From Betaproteobacteria bacterium HGW-Betaproteobacteria-9 (GTDB lineage: Bacteria > Pseudomonadota > Gammaproteobacteria > Burkholderiales > Burkholderiaceae_C): a DNA stretch of 64,000 nt. Within the stretch, counting starts at the first letter, position 1; every line of letters begins with the position of its first letter. The translations under genes were made by a program, and so were the position numbers. The notes beneath the pieces are model-generated. The model saw nothing but the letters and a program-made list of their open reading frames with translations. It was not told the DNA's origin and ran no database searches. Shown here one piece after another: positions 25,475-35,446 of this stretch. The stretch is from contig PHCC01000021.1 in the NCBI GenBank assembly GCA_002842215.1, positions 119,431 to 183,430 on the forward strand. Direction: 5' to 3'.

Positions 25475-26581
25475 ATGAGCAAGACCCTGCGTCTGTCCGA
25501 AAAGTGGTTCCACCGCGGCCTCTGGCTGGTGGCGTTTCTGTTCGCCTGGTTCCTGACCGGCCTGGGCAGCACCATCGTCGGCGACCTGCCGCAGGTGGAG
25601 CAGACCCGTTCGCTCGAAGACTTCATGGACCCGCAGCGCACGCCCGTGCTGAAGGAATCCATCAAGACCGCCGAGCGCAGTGCCGAAGAGGCCCAGGCCG
25701 AGCTGCAGCAGGTGCAGCTCAAGCTGCAGACGGCGCGCGCCGACAACCGCGCCGCGCGCGAGACTTTCGACAACTGGCTGGCCACGCGCAGCGTGACGCA
25801 GCGTTCGGAACAGGACGACGAGGTGTTGCTGCGCACGCGCGAACTGGACGGCCTGCGCCAGGCCGAACGCGCGGCGTTCTCGGCGGTCGAGCGGCAGCAG
25901 CAGGCGGCGCTGGACGCGCGCCAGGCACAGGAACGCGCGCAGGCCGAACTGCGCACCCTTCAGAACGAGGCTCGCGGCGCCTTTGTGGAGGCGCAGCGTG
26001 CGCAGGAGTTGCGCGTGTTCGGCTACCGGCTGGCGCTCACGCTGCCGCTGCTGGTGCTCGCGGGTTACCTGTTCAAGAAGCACCGCAAGGGCTCGTCGTG
26101 GCCCTTCGTCTGGGGCTTCATCTTCTTCGCGCTGTTCGCCTTCTTCGTGGAGCTGGTGCCCTACCTGCCGAGCTACGGTGGCTATGTGCGCTACATCGTC
26201 GGCATCGTGCTCACGGTGATCGGCGGGCGGTATGCGATCCAGGCGCTGCAGCGCTACCTGGAGCGGCAGAAGCTCGCCGAAGCGCAGCCGGCCCAGACGC
26301 GCCAGCGCGAGATGGACTACGACCAGGCGCAGGCACGCATGACGAAGAACGTTTGCCCAGGCTGCGAGCGCACGGTGGACATGAAGGACGGCAAGACCGA
26401 CTTCTGCCCCCACTGTGGCCTGTGCCTGTTTGACCACTGCGGGCACTGCAGCACGCGCAAGAACGCGTTTGCGCGCTACTGCTTCTCGTGCGGGGCGTCG
26501 GCGAAGGAGCCGGTGGGTGAGCCGGCGAAAGTCGCGGCGGGCCTGCCGCCGCAGGAACCCGAGGGCGCCGCTGCCGCCTGA
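25475..26581 (+). CDS. Membrane protein with coiled coil and double zinc ribbon
   Basis: The 368-residue protein has an N-terminal membrane segment (GLWLVAFLFAWFLTGLG). A long coiled coil (about residues 60-180, rich in Glu, Gln, Ala and Arg) precedes two or three more membrane segments (about 185-255). The C-terminus holds Cys pairs in CPGCERTVD, CPHCGLCLFDHCGHC and YCFSCGAS, consistent with two zinc ribbons. A Pro/Ala tail follows. A possible membrane scaffold or sensor; no enzyme motif is visible. It ends the plus-strand part of the YiaAB-type cluster and converges with yiaA. Confidence 0.75.
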   Translation: MSKTLRLSEKWFHRGLWLVAFLFAWFLTGLGSTIVGDLPQVEQTRSLEDFMDPQRTPVLKESIKTAERSAEEAQAELQQVQLKLQTARADNRAARETFDNWLATRSVTQRSEQDDEVLLRTRELDGLRQAERAAFSAVERQQQAALDARQAQERAQAELRTLQNEARGAFVEAQRAQELRVFGYRLALTLPLLVLAGYLFKKHRKGSSWPFVWGFIFFALFAFFVELVPYLPSYGGYVRYIVGIVLTVIGGRYAIQALQRYLERQKLAEAQPAQTRQREMDYDQAQARMTKNVCPGCERTVDMKDGKTDFCPHCGLCLFDHCGHCSTRKNAFARYCFSCGASAKEPVGEPAKVAAGLPPQEPEGAAAA

Positions 26582-26605
26582 GGGCCGCGCAGCGGCGGGG
26601 CGGGC

Positions 26606-27049
26606 TTACTCGGTCGCTGCGTTTTCGAACTCGGGGTGGGCGCGGTTGAACTGGGCCACATCGCGGATGTTCTTCTGCACCGCGACCGCGCCGAACAGCG
26701 CCAGCAGGAAGGCCATGGCGTAGAAGCCTTTTTCGCTGGCGGCCAGCGTCGCGTTCCACAGACCCACCGTCAGCAGGATCACCGCAATGCCCAGCGACAC
26801 CCAGCACAGGCTGTAGTAGATGCCGGTCACGGAGATGCCCTCGATACGGTCGCGCACCGACTTCTGCAGCGACACAGCCGAGAACAGGCCGTACATCAGC
26901 AGCGTGAAGTAGTAGCCCTTTTCGTTCAGCTGCATCTCGGCGTTCCACAGGCCCATGAGGTAGACCACAGCGCCCACCAGCAGGGCGGCCCAGGAGGCAC
27001 CGATGAAAGCCCCGGTGGGGCGCTGGGCGGCGTAGGCGGGAGCGGGCAT
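26606..27049 (-). CDS. yiaA: YiaA-type inner membrane protein
   Basis: The product has 147 residues and four hydrophobic segments in two YiaAB repeats. The repeats share the motifs [18 protein letters not shown] and [18 protein letters not shown], each followed by VSLQKSVRD or VAVQKNIRD. This duplication is the YiaAB domain signature. The ATG at 27049 has AGGAGGAT just upstream. It faces the cluster starting at 23587, which also begins with a YiaAB-type gene. In E. coli these proteins are uncharacterised. Confidence 0.82.
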   Translation of the reverse strand: MPAPAYAAQRPTGAFIGASWAALLVGAVVYLMGLWNAEMQLNEKGYYFTLLMYGLFSAVSLQKSVRDRIEGISVTGIYYSLCWVSLGIAVILLTVGLWNATLAASEKGFYAMAFLLALFGAVAVQKNIRDVAQFNRAHPEFENAATE

Positions 27050-27084
27050 GGGAATCCTCCTGGGTTGTTGTGGGTGGTCGGACT

Positions 27085-28278
27085 TTACCGGATGCCTGTC
27101 ACTTTTTGTTGCTCCTCCCGCACCAGTCGCCCCATCGCCCACAGGCCCAGCGCCGGGCCGAGCGCCAGCCAGGGCAGCAGCGCACCCGGGCTCACCGTCT
27201 GCGACAACGAGACAAACAGCAGGATGCTCACGATGGAGATGCCGAAACCGATGCTGTTGGTGAGCGTGAGCACGCTGCCCACGGCCTGCGGCGGCGCGTT
27301 GCGCGCGGTCAGCGTGGAGAACTGCGGCGAGTCGCCCGAAACGGTGATGCCCCAGAGCAGCAGCCAGCCATAGAACACCGGCGCGCCCGCGTCAATCACG
27401 AAGGGGGTGGCCAGGCAGCACAGGCCGCTGGTGGCGAGCTGCGCCGACGCCACGCGCGCGCTGCCCCAGCGCTGCGCCACCCAGCCACCGCCCGCGCAGC
27501 CGATGACGCCCGCGCCCAGCACCCAGAACGCGGCCCACGACAGATCGGCTCCGCTCAGCCGCGTGGCCAGCACCAGCGGCACCATGACCCACATGGTGTA
27601 GAGCTCCCACATGTGGCCGAAGTAACCGAGCACCGAGGCGCGCACGCGGCCGTCGGTCCACACGGTGGCGAGCGCGCGCCACTGCAGCGTGGTCACGCGG
27701 GCATGCGCGTGCGGCGGGTCGCTGGTACCGAAGTACAGCAGCAGACCGCCGGCCGCCGCGAGCGCGGCCACGCCGAGCATCAGCGTGGGCCAGGGCAGGC
27801 TGCCGCTGATCGCCCGCAACGCGTGGGCGCTGGCCGATCCGAGCACCAGGGCGCCGATCAGCAGGCCGAGCGCGGCACCCAGGCCCTTGGTGTACCACTG
27901 CGCAGCGATCTTCATGCCCACCGGGTAGATGCCGGCGAGGAAGACGCCAGTGAGAAAGCGCCAGACCAGCAGGGCTTCGTACTGCGTCACCATGGCCCAG
28001 GCGCCCACGGTGCAGGCCGCACCCGCGAGCGCGCAGAACAGGAACACCCTGCGCGGCGCGAAGCGGTCGGCGATGGCAAGCAAGGCAAAGACGAGAGTGC
28101 CGACGATGAAGCCGAACTGCAGCGACGACGTGAGCGGCCCCACCGCGCTGGCCGGCCAGTCCAGCTCGCGCTGCAGATCGGGCATGACCGCGTTGACCGC
28201 GAACCAGAGGGACGTGCCGGCGAACTGCGCTGTCACCAGCACGGGCAGGATGTGGCGGGGAACGGCGGCTTGTGTCAT
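27085..28278 (-). CDS. MFS transporter
   Basis: The product has 397 residues and about 12 membrane segments. It opens [20 protein letters not shown], typical of a cyanate/nitrate-like MFS subgroup common in proteobacteria, with [19 protein letters not shown] in the loop 2-3 region. The ATG at 28278 begins the homologous part. It follows the yiaA gene on the same strand and is divergent from a lipoprotein gene at 28465. The substrate is unknown. Confidence 0.86.
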   Translation of the reverse strand: MTQAAVPRHILPVLVTAQFAGTSLWFAVNAVMPDLQRELDWPASAVGPLTSSLQFGFIVGTLVFALLAIADRFAPRRVFLFCALAGAACTVGAWAMVTQYEALLVWRFLTGVFLAGIYPVGMKIAAQWYTKGLGAALGLLIGALVLGSASAHALRAISGSLPWPTLMLGVAALAAAGGLLLYFGTSDPPHAHARVTTLQWRALATVWTDGRVRASVLGYFGHMWELYTMWVMVPLVLATRLSGADLSWAAFWVLGAGVIGCAGGGWVAQRWGSARVASAQLATSGLCCLATPFVIDAGAPVFYGWLLLWGITVSGDSPQFSTLTARNAPPQAVGSVLTLTNSIGFGISIVSILLFVSLSQTVSPGALLPWLALGPALGLWAMGRLVREEQQKVTGIR

Positions 28279-28360
28279 GGCCGCACTGTAAAGGGCGGTG
28301 CACACCGCGCCTTGTCGCCGGGCTGACCCGCGGGCGGGCATGGCGGTAGCCGCCCGCAAT

Positions 28361-28383
28361 ACCGTTGGGTCAGCTTTACGGTT
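28361..28383. promoter_or_regulatory. Inverted repeat in the divergent MFS/lipoprotein promoter region
   Basis: ACCGT and ACGGT flank a 12-nt centre in the 186-bp gap between the divergent genes. It could be an operator or the stem of a leader hairpin. The evidence is symmetry and position only. Confidence 0.25.
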
Positions 28384-28464
28384 CTTTGCCCCCGGTTCGG
28401 TACTTCTTCACCCGCGACAGACACGATGGCGCCACCAGCATGTGCTGGGGCCATGAGGATGTGT

Positions 28465-28932
28465 ATGAGTACCTTGTCTGTTTCTTCCAATGCCCGCCGC
28501 GGTTTCTTTGCACTGGGCCTGGCCACCGCGGTGGCCACGCTGGCGGGTTGCTATGTGGTGCCGATCGATCCGCGCACCGGCCAGCCAGCACCCCTGCCCA
28601 GTGGCGCGCCCGTGGTGGCGCCCGCTCTGCCCATCAGCTTCCCGGCCCGGCTGTACCCGGCCAATCCGCTGGCCAGCGGCTACGGCGTGATCAACGCCAC
28701 CGTGACCAATGACTTGCACGGCCGCGGCAGCTTCAACGCCAGCATCAACGGCGAATCGTTCGTGGGCGAAGCCACGCGCAAGGCCGGCTCTTCACGCGAA
28801 GGCCTGGCCAGCGGGGCCGGTAACCGCGGCGGTTACCTGAGTTGCCAATACACGATGAATTCCGCCACGCTGGGCACGGGAAGCTGCCGCTTGAACAATG
28901 GCGCGGTGTTCACCATGCATGTCGGGAACTGA
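28465..28932 (+). CDS. Small lipoprotein of unknown function
   Basis: The product has about 155 residues with a lipoprotein signal: basic N-terminus, hydrophobic stretch, and lipobox LAGC (Cys29 of the chosen start). The mature part is Pro-rich, then SGYGVINATVTNDLHGRGSFNA and LSCQYTMNSATLGTGSC, a small beta-rich domain with two cysteines. Several ATGs lie close together (28426, 28453, 28459, 28465). I chose 28465 because GAGGA lies 5 nt upstream and the lipobox is then at a normal distance. No family was recognised. Confidence 0.75.
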   Translation: MSTLSVSSNARRGFFALGLATAVATLAGCYVVPIDPRTGQPAPLPSGAPVVAPALPISFPARLYPANPLASGYGVINATVTNDLHGRGSFNASINGESFVGEATRKAGSSREGLASGAGNRGGYLSCQYTMNSATLGTGSCRLNNGAVFTMHVGN

Positions 28933-28972
28933 CCCCCGAGCGTCCCGCACCGCTTGAGTCAGGTGCGGACCG

Positions 28973-29012
28973 GGGCCCCCCAGAGGGGGCGTGAATTCAG
29001 CTTGGGGCGGCT
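28973..29012 (-). repeat. GC-rich hairpin repeat, type II (copy B)
   Basis: Read on the minus strand, this is GCCGCCCCAAG, a 10-nt spacer, and a GCCCCCT/GGGGGGC hairpin. The same order is found inside glpK at 44735-44824 (copy G). It lies between convergent genes (lipoprotein at 28465 and YiiX-type gene at 29048) and could terminate either transcript. Confidence 0.65.
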
Positions 29013-29047
29013 CGACGCGGAATTCAGTCGTTCATCGTTCCGGAGGA

Positions 29048-29842
29048 TCACTCCGGTTGCCGGGCAGCGACCTCGGTCTCCACCGCTGCCGGTCCGGTCT
29101 TGAGGTGGCCCACGTACTGCAGCGCCTGTTCGGTGCGGACCGAGGGCACATCGCCTTCGCGCATGTGCAGCAGGTCGGCCGGGCTCACGAGCAGCGGGTC
29201 GGCGCTGGTCAGCGGCAGCTTTGCCTGGTGGTAAGCCTCCAGTACGAACTGCGAGCAGAAGAAACGGTCGTTGCGCGCGGCGCCCAGCTGCACGGCGGCC
29301 AGGCCGCGGATGCAGAAGTCGCGTACCAGCCCCGGGATCAGGGGCAGCTCGCAGTACTGGCGCTGGATGGTGAACGGCGCCTGCAGCACGATGCCGACCA
29401 CGTTGTACTTTTTGCCATCGTGCTGCCGGGCAAAACCCCGCATGACTTCGGCGTGCTCGGGGCGTATACCCGGGTGGCGGAAGGCGACGATGGTGGATTC
29501 GTCGGCCATGAAATCGGCCGTGCTGCGGATGCTCGTGCCAGCCCCCACAGCTTCGGCGATCTGGCCGTCGCCCAGGTAGAGCGCGGCGTGGCTCACCGGC
29601 GCCACGGTCATGACGCGGATGCCCGCGGACACGATGCCGTTGGTGTTGGACAGAATGATGTCACCCGCTTGCAGGTCGGCCGGGGCGATGCGCTGGCCCC
29701 CGTTGGTCGGGGTGAGCAACAGGCGGTTTTGCAGCCGCACCGGCGACTGGCCTTCGGTGATGGCCATCGGATTCACGTGGCTGGCACAGGCGGCCAGGCT
29801 GGCGAGCAGGCTCAGTAGCAGCAGGGTGCGGGCGATCAACAT
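29048..29842 (-). CDS. YiiX/YaeF-type permuted papain-like lipoprotein
   Basis: The 264-residue lipoprotein (signal LLSLLASLAAC) belongs to the permuted NlpC/P60 papain-like family. LQAGDIILSNT begins the domain, SHAALYLGDGQIAEAVG carries the His, and DRFFCSQFVLEAY carries the putative nucleophile Cys. Family members are thought to act as peptidases, amidases or lipid hydrolases in the envelope. It converges with the small lipoprotein gene, with repeat copy B between them, and lies downstream of tgt on the same strand. Confidence 0.82.
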   Translation of the reverse strand: MLIARTLLLLSLLASLAACASHVNPMAITEGQSPVRLQNRLLLTPTNGGQRIAPADLQAGDIILSNTNGIVSAGIRVMTVAPVSHAALYLGDGQIAEAVGAGTSIRSTADFMADESTIVAFRHPGIRPEHAEVMRGFARQHDGKKYNVVGIVLQAPFTIQRQYCELPLIPGLVRDFCIRGLAAVQLGAARNDRFFCSQFVLEAYHQAKLPLTSADPLLVSPADLLHMREGDVPSVRTEQALQYVGHLKTGPAAVETEVAARQPE

Positions 29843-29864
29843 GGGGTGCTCCGGCTTGATGACT

Positions 29865-31115
<1,251 letters not shown>

Positions 31116-31147
31116 TCAGGGACTGCCGCTGGCAAGACGTGGTTCCA

Positions 31148-31189
31148 TTGAGTGCTGTCAATTTGGATGGTGGTACCCGCTTCTAGGAT
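31148..31189 (+). promoter_or_regulatory. FNR/ANR-like box and -10 element for cytochrome gene
   Basis: TTGAG-TGCT-GTCAA at 31148-31161 matches the FNR consensus at 8 of 10 positions. With the box at -41.5 the predicted start is near 31196. A TAGGAT hexamer lies exactly at -12 to -7 (31184-31189). This is the arrangement of a class II FNR promoter. Inference from spacing. Confidence 0.5.
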
Positions 31190-31256
31190 GCACCGTGGAG
31201 GGGGTTGCGGGCGTCGCTGGCTCTCATCCACGTTCTCAACCCACAGGAGTCACCAC

Positions 31257-31697
31257 ATGAGCAACACAACACATTGGATGGTCGTACGGCAAGGGCTGCT
31301 GGTCGCAGCCATGGTCTTGGGTGCAGGCGGCGTGGCCGCACAGTAGGCACTGGATCCCGGGAAGTCAGAGTTTGCTGAGAACTGCGCCAGCTGCCATGGC
31401 ATTGATGGCAAGGGCAATGGCTCGATGGGCAATCTGCTCCAGCGCAGTCCGCCAGACCTGACCCAACTGGCGAAAAAGAACCAGGGCGTGTTGCCGATCA
31501 ACCGGCTGTATGAGGTGATCGACGGAGCGGGCGTGCCCAGCCACGGCTCCCGCGACATGCCGGTGTGGGGCTGGGAATACCGGGTTGAGCAGTCGCAAGC
31601 CCTGCGCGAGGCACGCGGCCGCTATGACGAACCCGCCATGGTGCGGGCTCGCATCCTCACCTTGCTGGAGTACATCAGCCGGATTCAGGTGCGCTGA
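31257..31697 (+). pseudogene. c-type cytochrome interrupted by one amber codon
   Basis: The frame from 31257 encodes a signal peptide ending GAGGVAAQ, then TAG at 31344-31346, then an uninterrupted 116-codon frame in the same phase: ALDPGKSEFAENCASCHGID and onward to the stop at 31697. CASCH is a complete haem-binding motif, and a Met is available in RDMPVWGWEY as axial ligand. An ACAGGAG ribosome site precedes the ATG. Everything except the single stop looks functional, so this is a very recent nonsense mutation, a sequencing error, or (less likely) a readthrough site. The FNR-like promoter upstream suggests expression under low oxygen. Confidence 0.8.
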
Positions 31698-31732
31698 GCG
31701 TGTGATGTTCCGGGTCTGGCGCGTTCGCCGGT

Positions 31733-32113
31733 TCAGTTTTTGACCGGCAGCGCCAGGATCCAGGCCACGAGTTTGCCGGCATCGGCTTCAGAGATGGCGA
31801 CCTTGTTGGGCGGCATGGCCAGTCCGCTGACCTTGTCTTTCCAGTGGCTCTCGTAAGGGCTGGAACCGGCCAGCACGGTGGTGGTCAGTTGCTGCTGGGC
31901 ACCTTTTTGCCCCTTGTATTTGGCGGCCACCTCGCGCCAGGCCGGTCCGATGGGGGCGAGGCCGCCCGGGCCTTTGGCGCCCGGCTCGATGTGGTGGCAG
32001 GTCATGCAGCCGCTGTTGGTGGCAAGCTTCAGGGCGGCGGCGTCATCGTCTGCGGCGGCCCAGACGGGGGCTGCGAGCAGGGTGGCGGTGAGGGTGAGCA
32101 GAAGGCGATTCAT
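31733..32113 (-). CDS. Class I c-type cytochrome
   Basis: The product has 126 residues with a signal peptide (LLLTLTATLLAAPVWA), haem motif CMTCH (C36, C39, H40), and the axial Met in SGLAMPPNK. It resembles cytochrome c551/c552-type electron carriers. The start at 32113 is the first Met before the signal peptide. It converges with the interrupted cytochrome gene (35 bp apart), and both have an FNR-like box upstream. A role in microaerobic or nitrate-linked respiration is plausible. Confidence 0.9.
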   Translation of the reverse strand: MNRLLLTLTATLLAAPVWAAADDDAAALKLATNSGCMTCHHIEPGAKGPGGLAPIGPAWREVAAKYKGQKGAQQQLTTTVLAGSSPYESHWKDKVSGLAMPPNKVAISEADAGKLVAWILALPVKN

Positions 32114-32176
32114 GGGCCATTTCTCCGGGTGCGTGAAGGGAATGCACGCAGTCTGGCAGGCCGAATTGCCACAAAC

Positions 32177-32190
32177 TTGATCTTTGTCAA
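32177..32190 (-). promoter_or_regulatory. FNR/ANR-like box upstream of the class I cytochrome
   Basis: TTGAT-CTTT-GTCAA matches the FNR consensus at 9 of 10 positions. Its centre is 70 nt before the ATG at 32113. At -41.5 the transcript would begin near 32142. No strong -10 is seen at that spacing. Confidence 0.55.
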
Positions 32191-32247
32191 TACGTCCGGG
32201 ATGCGTCTCAAATCGAGACACGAACACCCATGCAGCCGATGAACGGA

Positions 32248-32400
32248 TCAGCGCAGGGACGTCTCGCTGGCGCTGGCATCGAGCGGGATGTGGGCGGAGA
32301 CTGGCAGGGGATCGGAGTTGTCCCAGCCCCAGGCCAGCAGCACCGCCAGACCGAGCGACAGGACAAGGGCCAGGCCCAGACGCACCAACATTTCAATCAC
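32248..32400 (-). CDS. Small single-pass membrane protein (50 aa)
   Basis: This short frame starts with GTG at 32400 (an internal ATG is at 32391) and has GCAGGTGATCCC just upstream as a possible ribosome site. It encodes MLVRLGLALVLSLGLAVLLA, then WGWDNSDPLP and a polar tail. The codon third positions are strongly GC-rich, as in real genes here. One membrane helix is predicted. It lies downstream of the NahR-type regulator on the same strand. No homologue was recognised, so the call rests on composition and start site. Confidence 0.45.
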   Translation of the reverse strand: MIEMLVRLGLALVLSLGLAVLLAWGWDNSDPLPVSAHIPLDASASETSLR

Positions 32401-32479
32401 GGGATCACCTGCAGCAAGACTTTTCGATGCCCGTGATTGTGACGGCAGCTGGAGGGTGGTTCAGTGCCTGCCGTTGGCA

Positions 32480-33397
32480 TCAAGCGGTTTCCGGTGCGCC
32501 AAAGTGCATCGCGACCAGCGCGCGCAGCCACTGGTGGCCGGGGTCGCGGTGCAGGTGGGCGTGCCAGAGCTGGGCGATGTGGCTGGCGGGCAGCTTGAGG
32601 GTGAGCGGGCGGGCGACGAGGCCAAAGGGCGCGGTCACGCGATCGGCGAAGCGCTCCGGCACGGTCGCGATCAGATCGCTGCCGCCGAGCACATGGCCCA
32701 GCGCCACGTAGTGCGGCACCGTCAACCGCACCCTGCGCGCCACGCCCAGCCGCTCCAGCGCAGCGTCCACCAGCCCGTGGCCGGTGCCGGTCGAGACCAC
32801 GCGCACGTGGCTGGCCTGGCGGTACTGCGCGGCGGTGATCTGCGCCCGCGCGGCCAGCGGATGACCGGCGCGCATGAGGGCCACGTAGTGCTGGCGAAAC
32901 AGCGTCTGCTGGAAAAAACCTGCCTGCAGTTGCGGCAGCAGGCCCAGCGCCAGATCGACCCGCCCACTGGCCATGTCGTCGCGCAGCGAGGCGTCGGCCA
33001 CGGGCACGCACTGCAGCGTGACACGCGGCGCCGCTTGCGCCAGCGCGTCCACCAGCACCGGCAGGAAATAGGTTTCACCGACGTCGGACATCGCCAGCGT
33101 GAAGCAGCGCTCGCTGGTGGCCGCCTCGAACGAGGCGCGCACGTTCAAGGCCTCGCGCAGCGTGTCCAGCGCTTGCGCCACCGGGCCGGCGAGCTGCAGG
33201 GCATAGGGCGTGGGTTCCATGCCGCCCGGCGTGCGCAGGAACAGCTCGTCGCCCAGCAGGCCACGCAGGCGGCGCAAGGCGTTGCTCACCGCTGGCTGAC
33301 TCAGGCCCAGCGCTTCGGCCACGCGCGAGACACGGCGCTCGCGCAGCAGTCGGTGAAACACCACCAGCAGGTTGAGGTCGATCTCGTGCAGGTTCAT
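32480..33397 (-). CDS. nagR: LysR regulator, NahR/NagR/DntR-like
   Basis: The 305-residue protein begins MNLHEIDLNLLVVFHRLLRE and continues with LGLSQPAVSNALRRLRGLLGDELFLRT, the typical NahR/NagR/DntR N-terminus. The effector domain includes RCFTLAMSDVGETYFLPVL, a region that in NahR-like proteins contacts salicylate-type inducers. It is divergent from the salicylate-5-hydroxylase-like gene at 33510. NahR-family regulators normally activate such genes in response to salicylate. The gene name is by similarity and context. Confidence 0.82.
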   Translation of the reverse strand: MNLHEIDLNLLVVFHRLLRERRVSRVAEALGLSQPAVSNALRRLRGLLGDELFLRTPGGMEPTPYALQLAGPVAQALDTLREALNVRASFEAATSERCFTLAMSDVGETYFLPVLVDALAQAAPRVTLQCVPVADASLRDDMASGRVDLALGLLPQLQAGFFQQTLFRQHYVALMRAGHPLAARAQITAAQYRQASHVRVVSTGTGHGLVDAALERLGVARRVRLTVPHYVALGHVLGGSDLIATVPERFADRVTAPFGLVARPLTLKLPASHIAQLWHAHLHRDPGHQWLRALVAMHFGAPETA

Positions 33398-33405
33398 GGG
33401 CGCTC

Positions 33406-33423
33406 ATTATTTCGATGGTGAAT
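33406..33423. promoter_or_regulatory. Candidate NahR/NagR binding site
   Basis: Read on the minus strand, ATTCACCATCGAAATAAT resembles the NahR consensus that starts ATTCAC and ends with a T-N11-A dyad. It lies in the 112-bp gap between the divergent regulator and oxygenase genes. A related TTTCGATTGC occurs near 33440. Inference. Confidence 0.4.
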
Positions 33424-33509
33424 ACAGGCTATCACACCGTTTCGATTGCTGGATAGGGAGCGATTGGCGATCATGCGGGTGAATTCGACAAAAAAACCGG
33501 AGACACGCC

Positions 33510-34823
33510 ATGACCACCGAGGCCCCCATCGCCAGCCCGGATGCCCTGCAATGGGAGTTGGGCGGCACCAGCCGCATCCCCTTTGCCGTCTACACCGATC
33601 AGCAGCGCCACCAGCGCGAGCTGGAGCGTTTCTTCTACCAGGGCCACTGGTGTTACGTCGGCCTGGAGGCGGAGATCCCCAACGCGGGGGACTTCAAACG
33701 CAGCGCGGTCGGCGAACGCTCGGTCATCATGACGCGCGCCGCCGACGGCGAGATCCACGTGGTGGAGAACGTCTGCGCGCACCGCGGCATGCGTTTCTGC
33801 CGCAAGCGACACGGCAACCAGACCGAGTTCGTCTGCCCCTACCACCAGTGGAGCTACGCACCCAACGGCGACCTGCAGGGCGTGCCGTTTCGCCGCGGCG
33901 TGCGGCAGGACGGCAAGGTCAACGGCGGCATGCCGGCCGACTTCAACCCCAAGGACCACGCACTGACGAAGCTGAAGGTGGCGGTGCGCGGCGGCGTGGT
34001 GTTCGCGTCGTTCGACCACGAGGTCGAGTCGCTCGAAGACTACATGGGGCCAGCCATCCTGAGGTACTTCGACCGCCTGTTCAACGGCCGAAAGCTCACC
34101 CTCCTGGGCTACAACCGCCAGCGCATCCCCGGCAACTGGAAGCTGATGCAGGAGAACATCAAGGACCCCTACCACCCGGGGCTGCTGCACACCTGGTTCG
34201 TCACCTTCGGCCTCTGGCGCGCCGACAACAAGAGCGAGCTGCGCATGGACGCGCACCACCGCCACGCGGCCATGGTCTCCACGCGCGGCAGCATGGGCCA
34301 GGCGACCGGCCAGGCCGCGCAGGTGACGCAGGTGTCGAGTTTCAAGGAGAGCATGCTGCTGGAAGACCCGCGTTTCCTGGACATCGTGCCGGAGCCCTGG
34401 TGGCAACTGGGTGAACAGATGCCGACTGCCGTGATGACCACGCTGTTTCCGAGCGTGATCTTCCAGCAGCAGGTCAACAGCGTGAGCACGCGCCACATCC
34501 AGCCCGATGGCCACGGCGCCTTCGACTTCGTCTGGACCCACTTCGGCTTCGAGGACGACACGCCCGAGATGACCGAGCGCCGCCTGCGCCAGGCCAACCT
34601 GTTCGGGCCGGCCGGTTTCGTGAGCGCCGACGACGGCGAGGTGATCGAGTTCTCGCAGCAGGCCTTCGAGAGCAAACCGCAGCACCGCACACTGGCGGAG
34701 CTGGGCGGGCGCGAGGTGGGTGAGACCGATCACATGGTGACCGAGACGCTGATCCGCGGGATGTACGAATACTGGCGCAAAGTCATGGAAGCCCCCGAAA
34801 AAACGCCGGAGGTGCAGCCATGA
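33510..34823 (+). CDS. nagG: Salicylate 5-hydroxylase-like Rieske oxygenase, large subunit
   Basis: The product has 437 residues. The Rieske cluster ligands are CAH (C89, H91) and CPYH (C109, H112). The mononuclear-iron site is [17 protein letters not shown], with the bridging Asp and the H-x4-H pair. Sequence segments such as [20 protein letters not shown] and [14 protein letters not shown] strongly recall NagG of Ralstonia U2 (from memory), which hydroxylates salicylate to gentisate. CCGGAG precedes the ATG. The small subunit gene overlaps by 4 bp. Other hydroxybenzoates are possible substrates. Confidence 0.88.
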   Translation: MTTEAPIASPDALQWELGGTSRIPFAVYTDQQRHQRELERFFYQGHWCYVGLEAEIPNAGDFKRSAVGERSVIMTRAADGEIHVVENVCAHRGMRFCRKRHGNQTEFVCPYHQWSYAPNGDLQGVPFRRGVRQDGKVNGGMPADFNPKDHALTKLKVAVRGGVVFASFDHEVESLEDYMGPAILRYFDRLFNGRKLTLLGYNRQRIPGNWKLMQENIKDPYHPGLLHTWFVTFGLWRADNKSELRMDAHHRHAAMVSTRGSMGQATGQAAQVTQVSSFKESMLLEDPRFLDIVPEPWWQLGEQMPTAVMTTLFPSVIFQQQVNSVSTRHIQPDGHGAFDFVWTHFGFEDDTPEMTERRLRQANLFGPAGFVSADDGEVIEFSQQAFESKPQHRTLAELGGREVGETDHMVTETLIRGMYEYWRKVMEAPEKTPEVQP

Positions 34824-35311
34824 GTGCTTTGGTCAAAGTGGACTTCGACACCTGGCAGGCACTGCAGCAGCTCTACAGCGACTACGCCTCGGCCGTGGAC
34901 AGCGGCCAGTGGGAGCTGTGGCCCGAGTTCTTCACCGTGGATGGCGTCTACAAGCTGCAGCCGCGCGAGAACCACGAGCGGGGTTTTCCGCTCTCGACCT
35001 TGGCCTTCGACAGCCAGGCCATGCTGCGCGACCGGGTGTATGGCATCCAGGAAACCCTGTTCCATGATCCGTACTACCAGCGCCACGTGGTGGGCGCGCC
35101 GGTGCTGCGTGAGGTGGATGCCCAAGGCCGCTGGCATTGCGAGGCCAACTACGCGGTGTTCCGCACCAAGCTCGACGGCGCGAGCAGCGTGTTCAACGTG
35201 GGGCGCTACCTGGACATCGTCGTCAACACGCCGCAGGGCTTCAAGTTCGCTCAACGTCACTGCGTCTACGACAGCGAAATGATCCCCAACTCCATCATCT
35301 ACCCGATATAG
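34820..35311 (+). CDS. nagH: Salicylate 5-hydroxylase-like oxygenase, small subunit
   Basis: This 163-residue beta subunit of a ring-hydroxylating oxygenase has the NTF2/SnoaL-like fold. [20 protein letters not shown] is the typical opening, followed by [20 protein letters not shown] and [18 protein letters not shown]. It overlaps the large-subunit stop by 4 bp, as in nagGH. It probably stabilises the alpha3beta3 oxygenase. A repeat (copy C) begins a few bases after the stop and separates it from the ferredoxin gene. Confidence 0.87.
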   Translation: MSALVKVDFDTWQALQQLYSDYASAVDSGQWELWPEFFTVDGVYKLQPRENHERGFPLSTLAFDSQAMLRDRVYGIQETLFHDPYYQRHVVGAPVLREVDAQGRWHCEANYAVFRTKLDGASSVFNVGRYLDIVVNTPQGFKFAQRHCVYDSEMIPNSIIYPI

Positions 35312-35315
35312 GTCC

Positions 35316-35402
35316 ACCCCCGCGCCGCCTGCGGCATCGCCCCCTCAAGGGGGCGATGCGAGTGGTCCGGCCAAGCCGGTTCCACTGCATCCTGGGCTCA
35401 GG
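35316..35402 (-). repeat. GC-rich double-hairpin repeat, type I (copy C)
   Basis: In reverse orientation this reads CCCAGGATGCAGTGGAACC, a CCGGCTTGGCCGG hairpin, CCACTCGCATCG and CCCCCTTGAGGGGGCGATGC. It is nearly identical to copy E downstream of recG. It sits between the small subunit and ferredoxin genes inside one operon. Confidence 0.8.
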
Positions 35403-35446
35403 CGTTTCGCGCCGGAGACATGTTGAAAACAACTGGAGAAGATTTC

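Noticed and set aside
31344..31346. Amber codon as a site for pyrrolysine insertion in the cytochrome
   Set aside because: No pyrrolysine genes are visible and the system is rare in this group; a mutation or sequencing error is simpler.
32208..32396. Minus-strand 62-codon frame overlapping the small membrane protein
   Set aside because: It is Cys/Pro/Arg-rich with no signal or domain; the neighbouring frame with a clean membrane helix and ribosome site is better.
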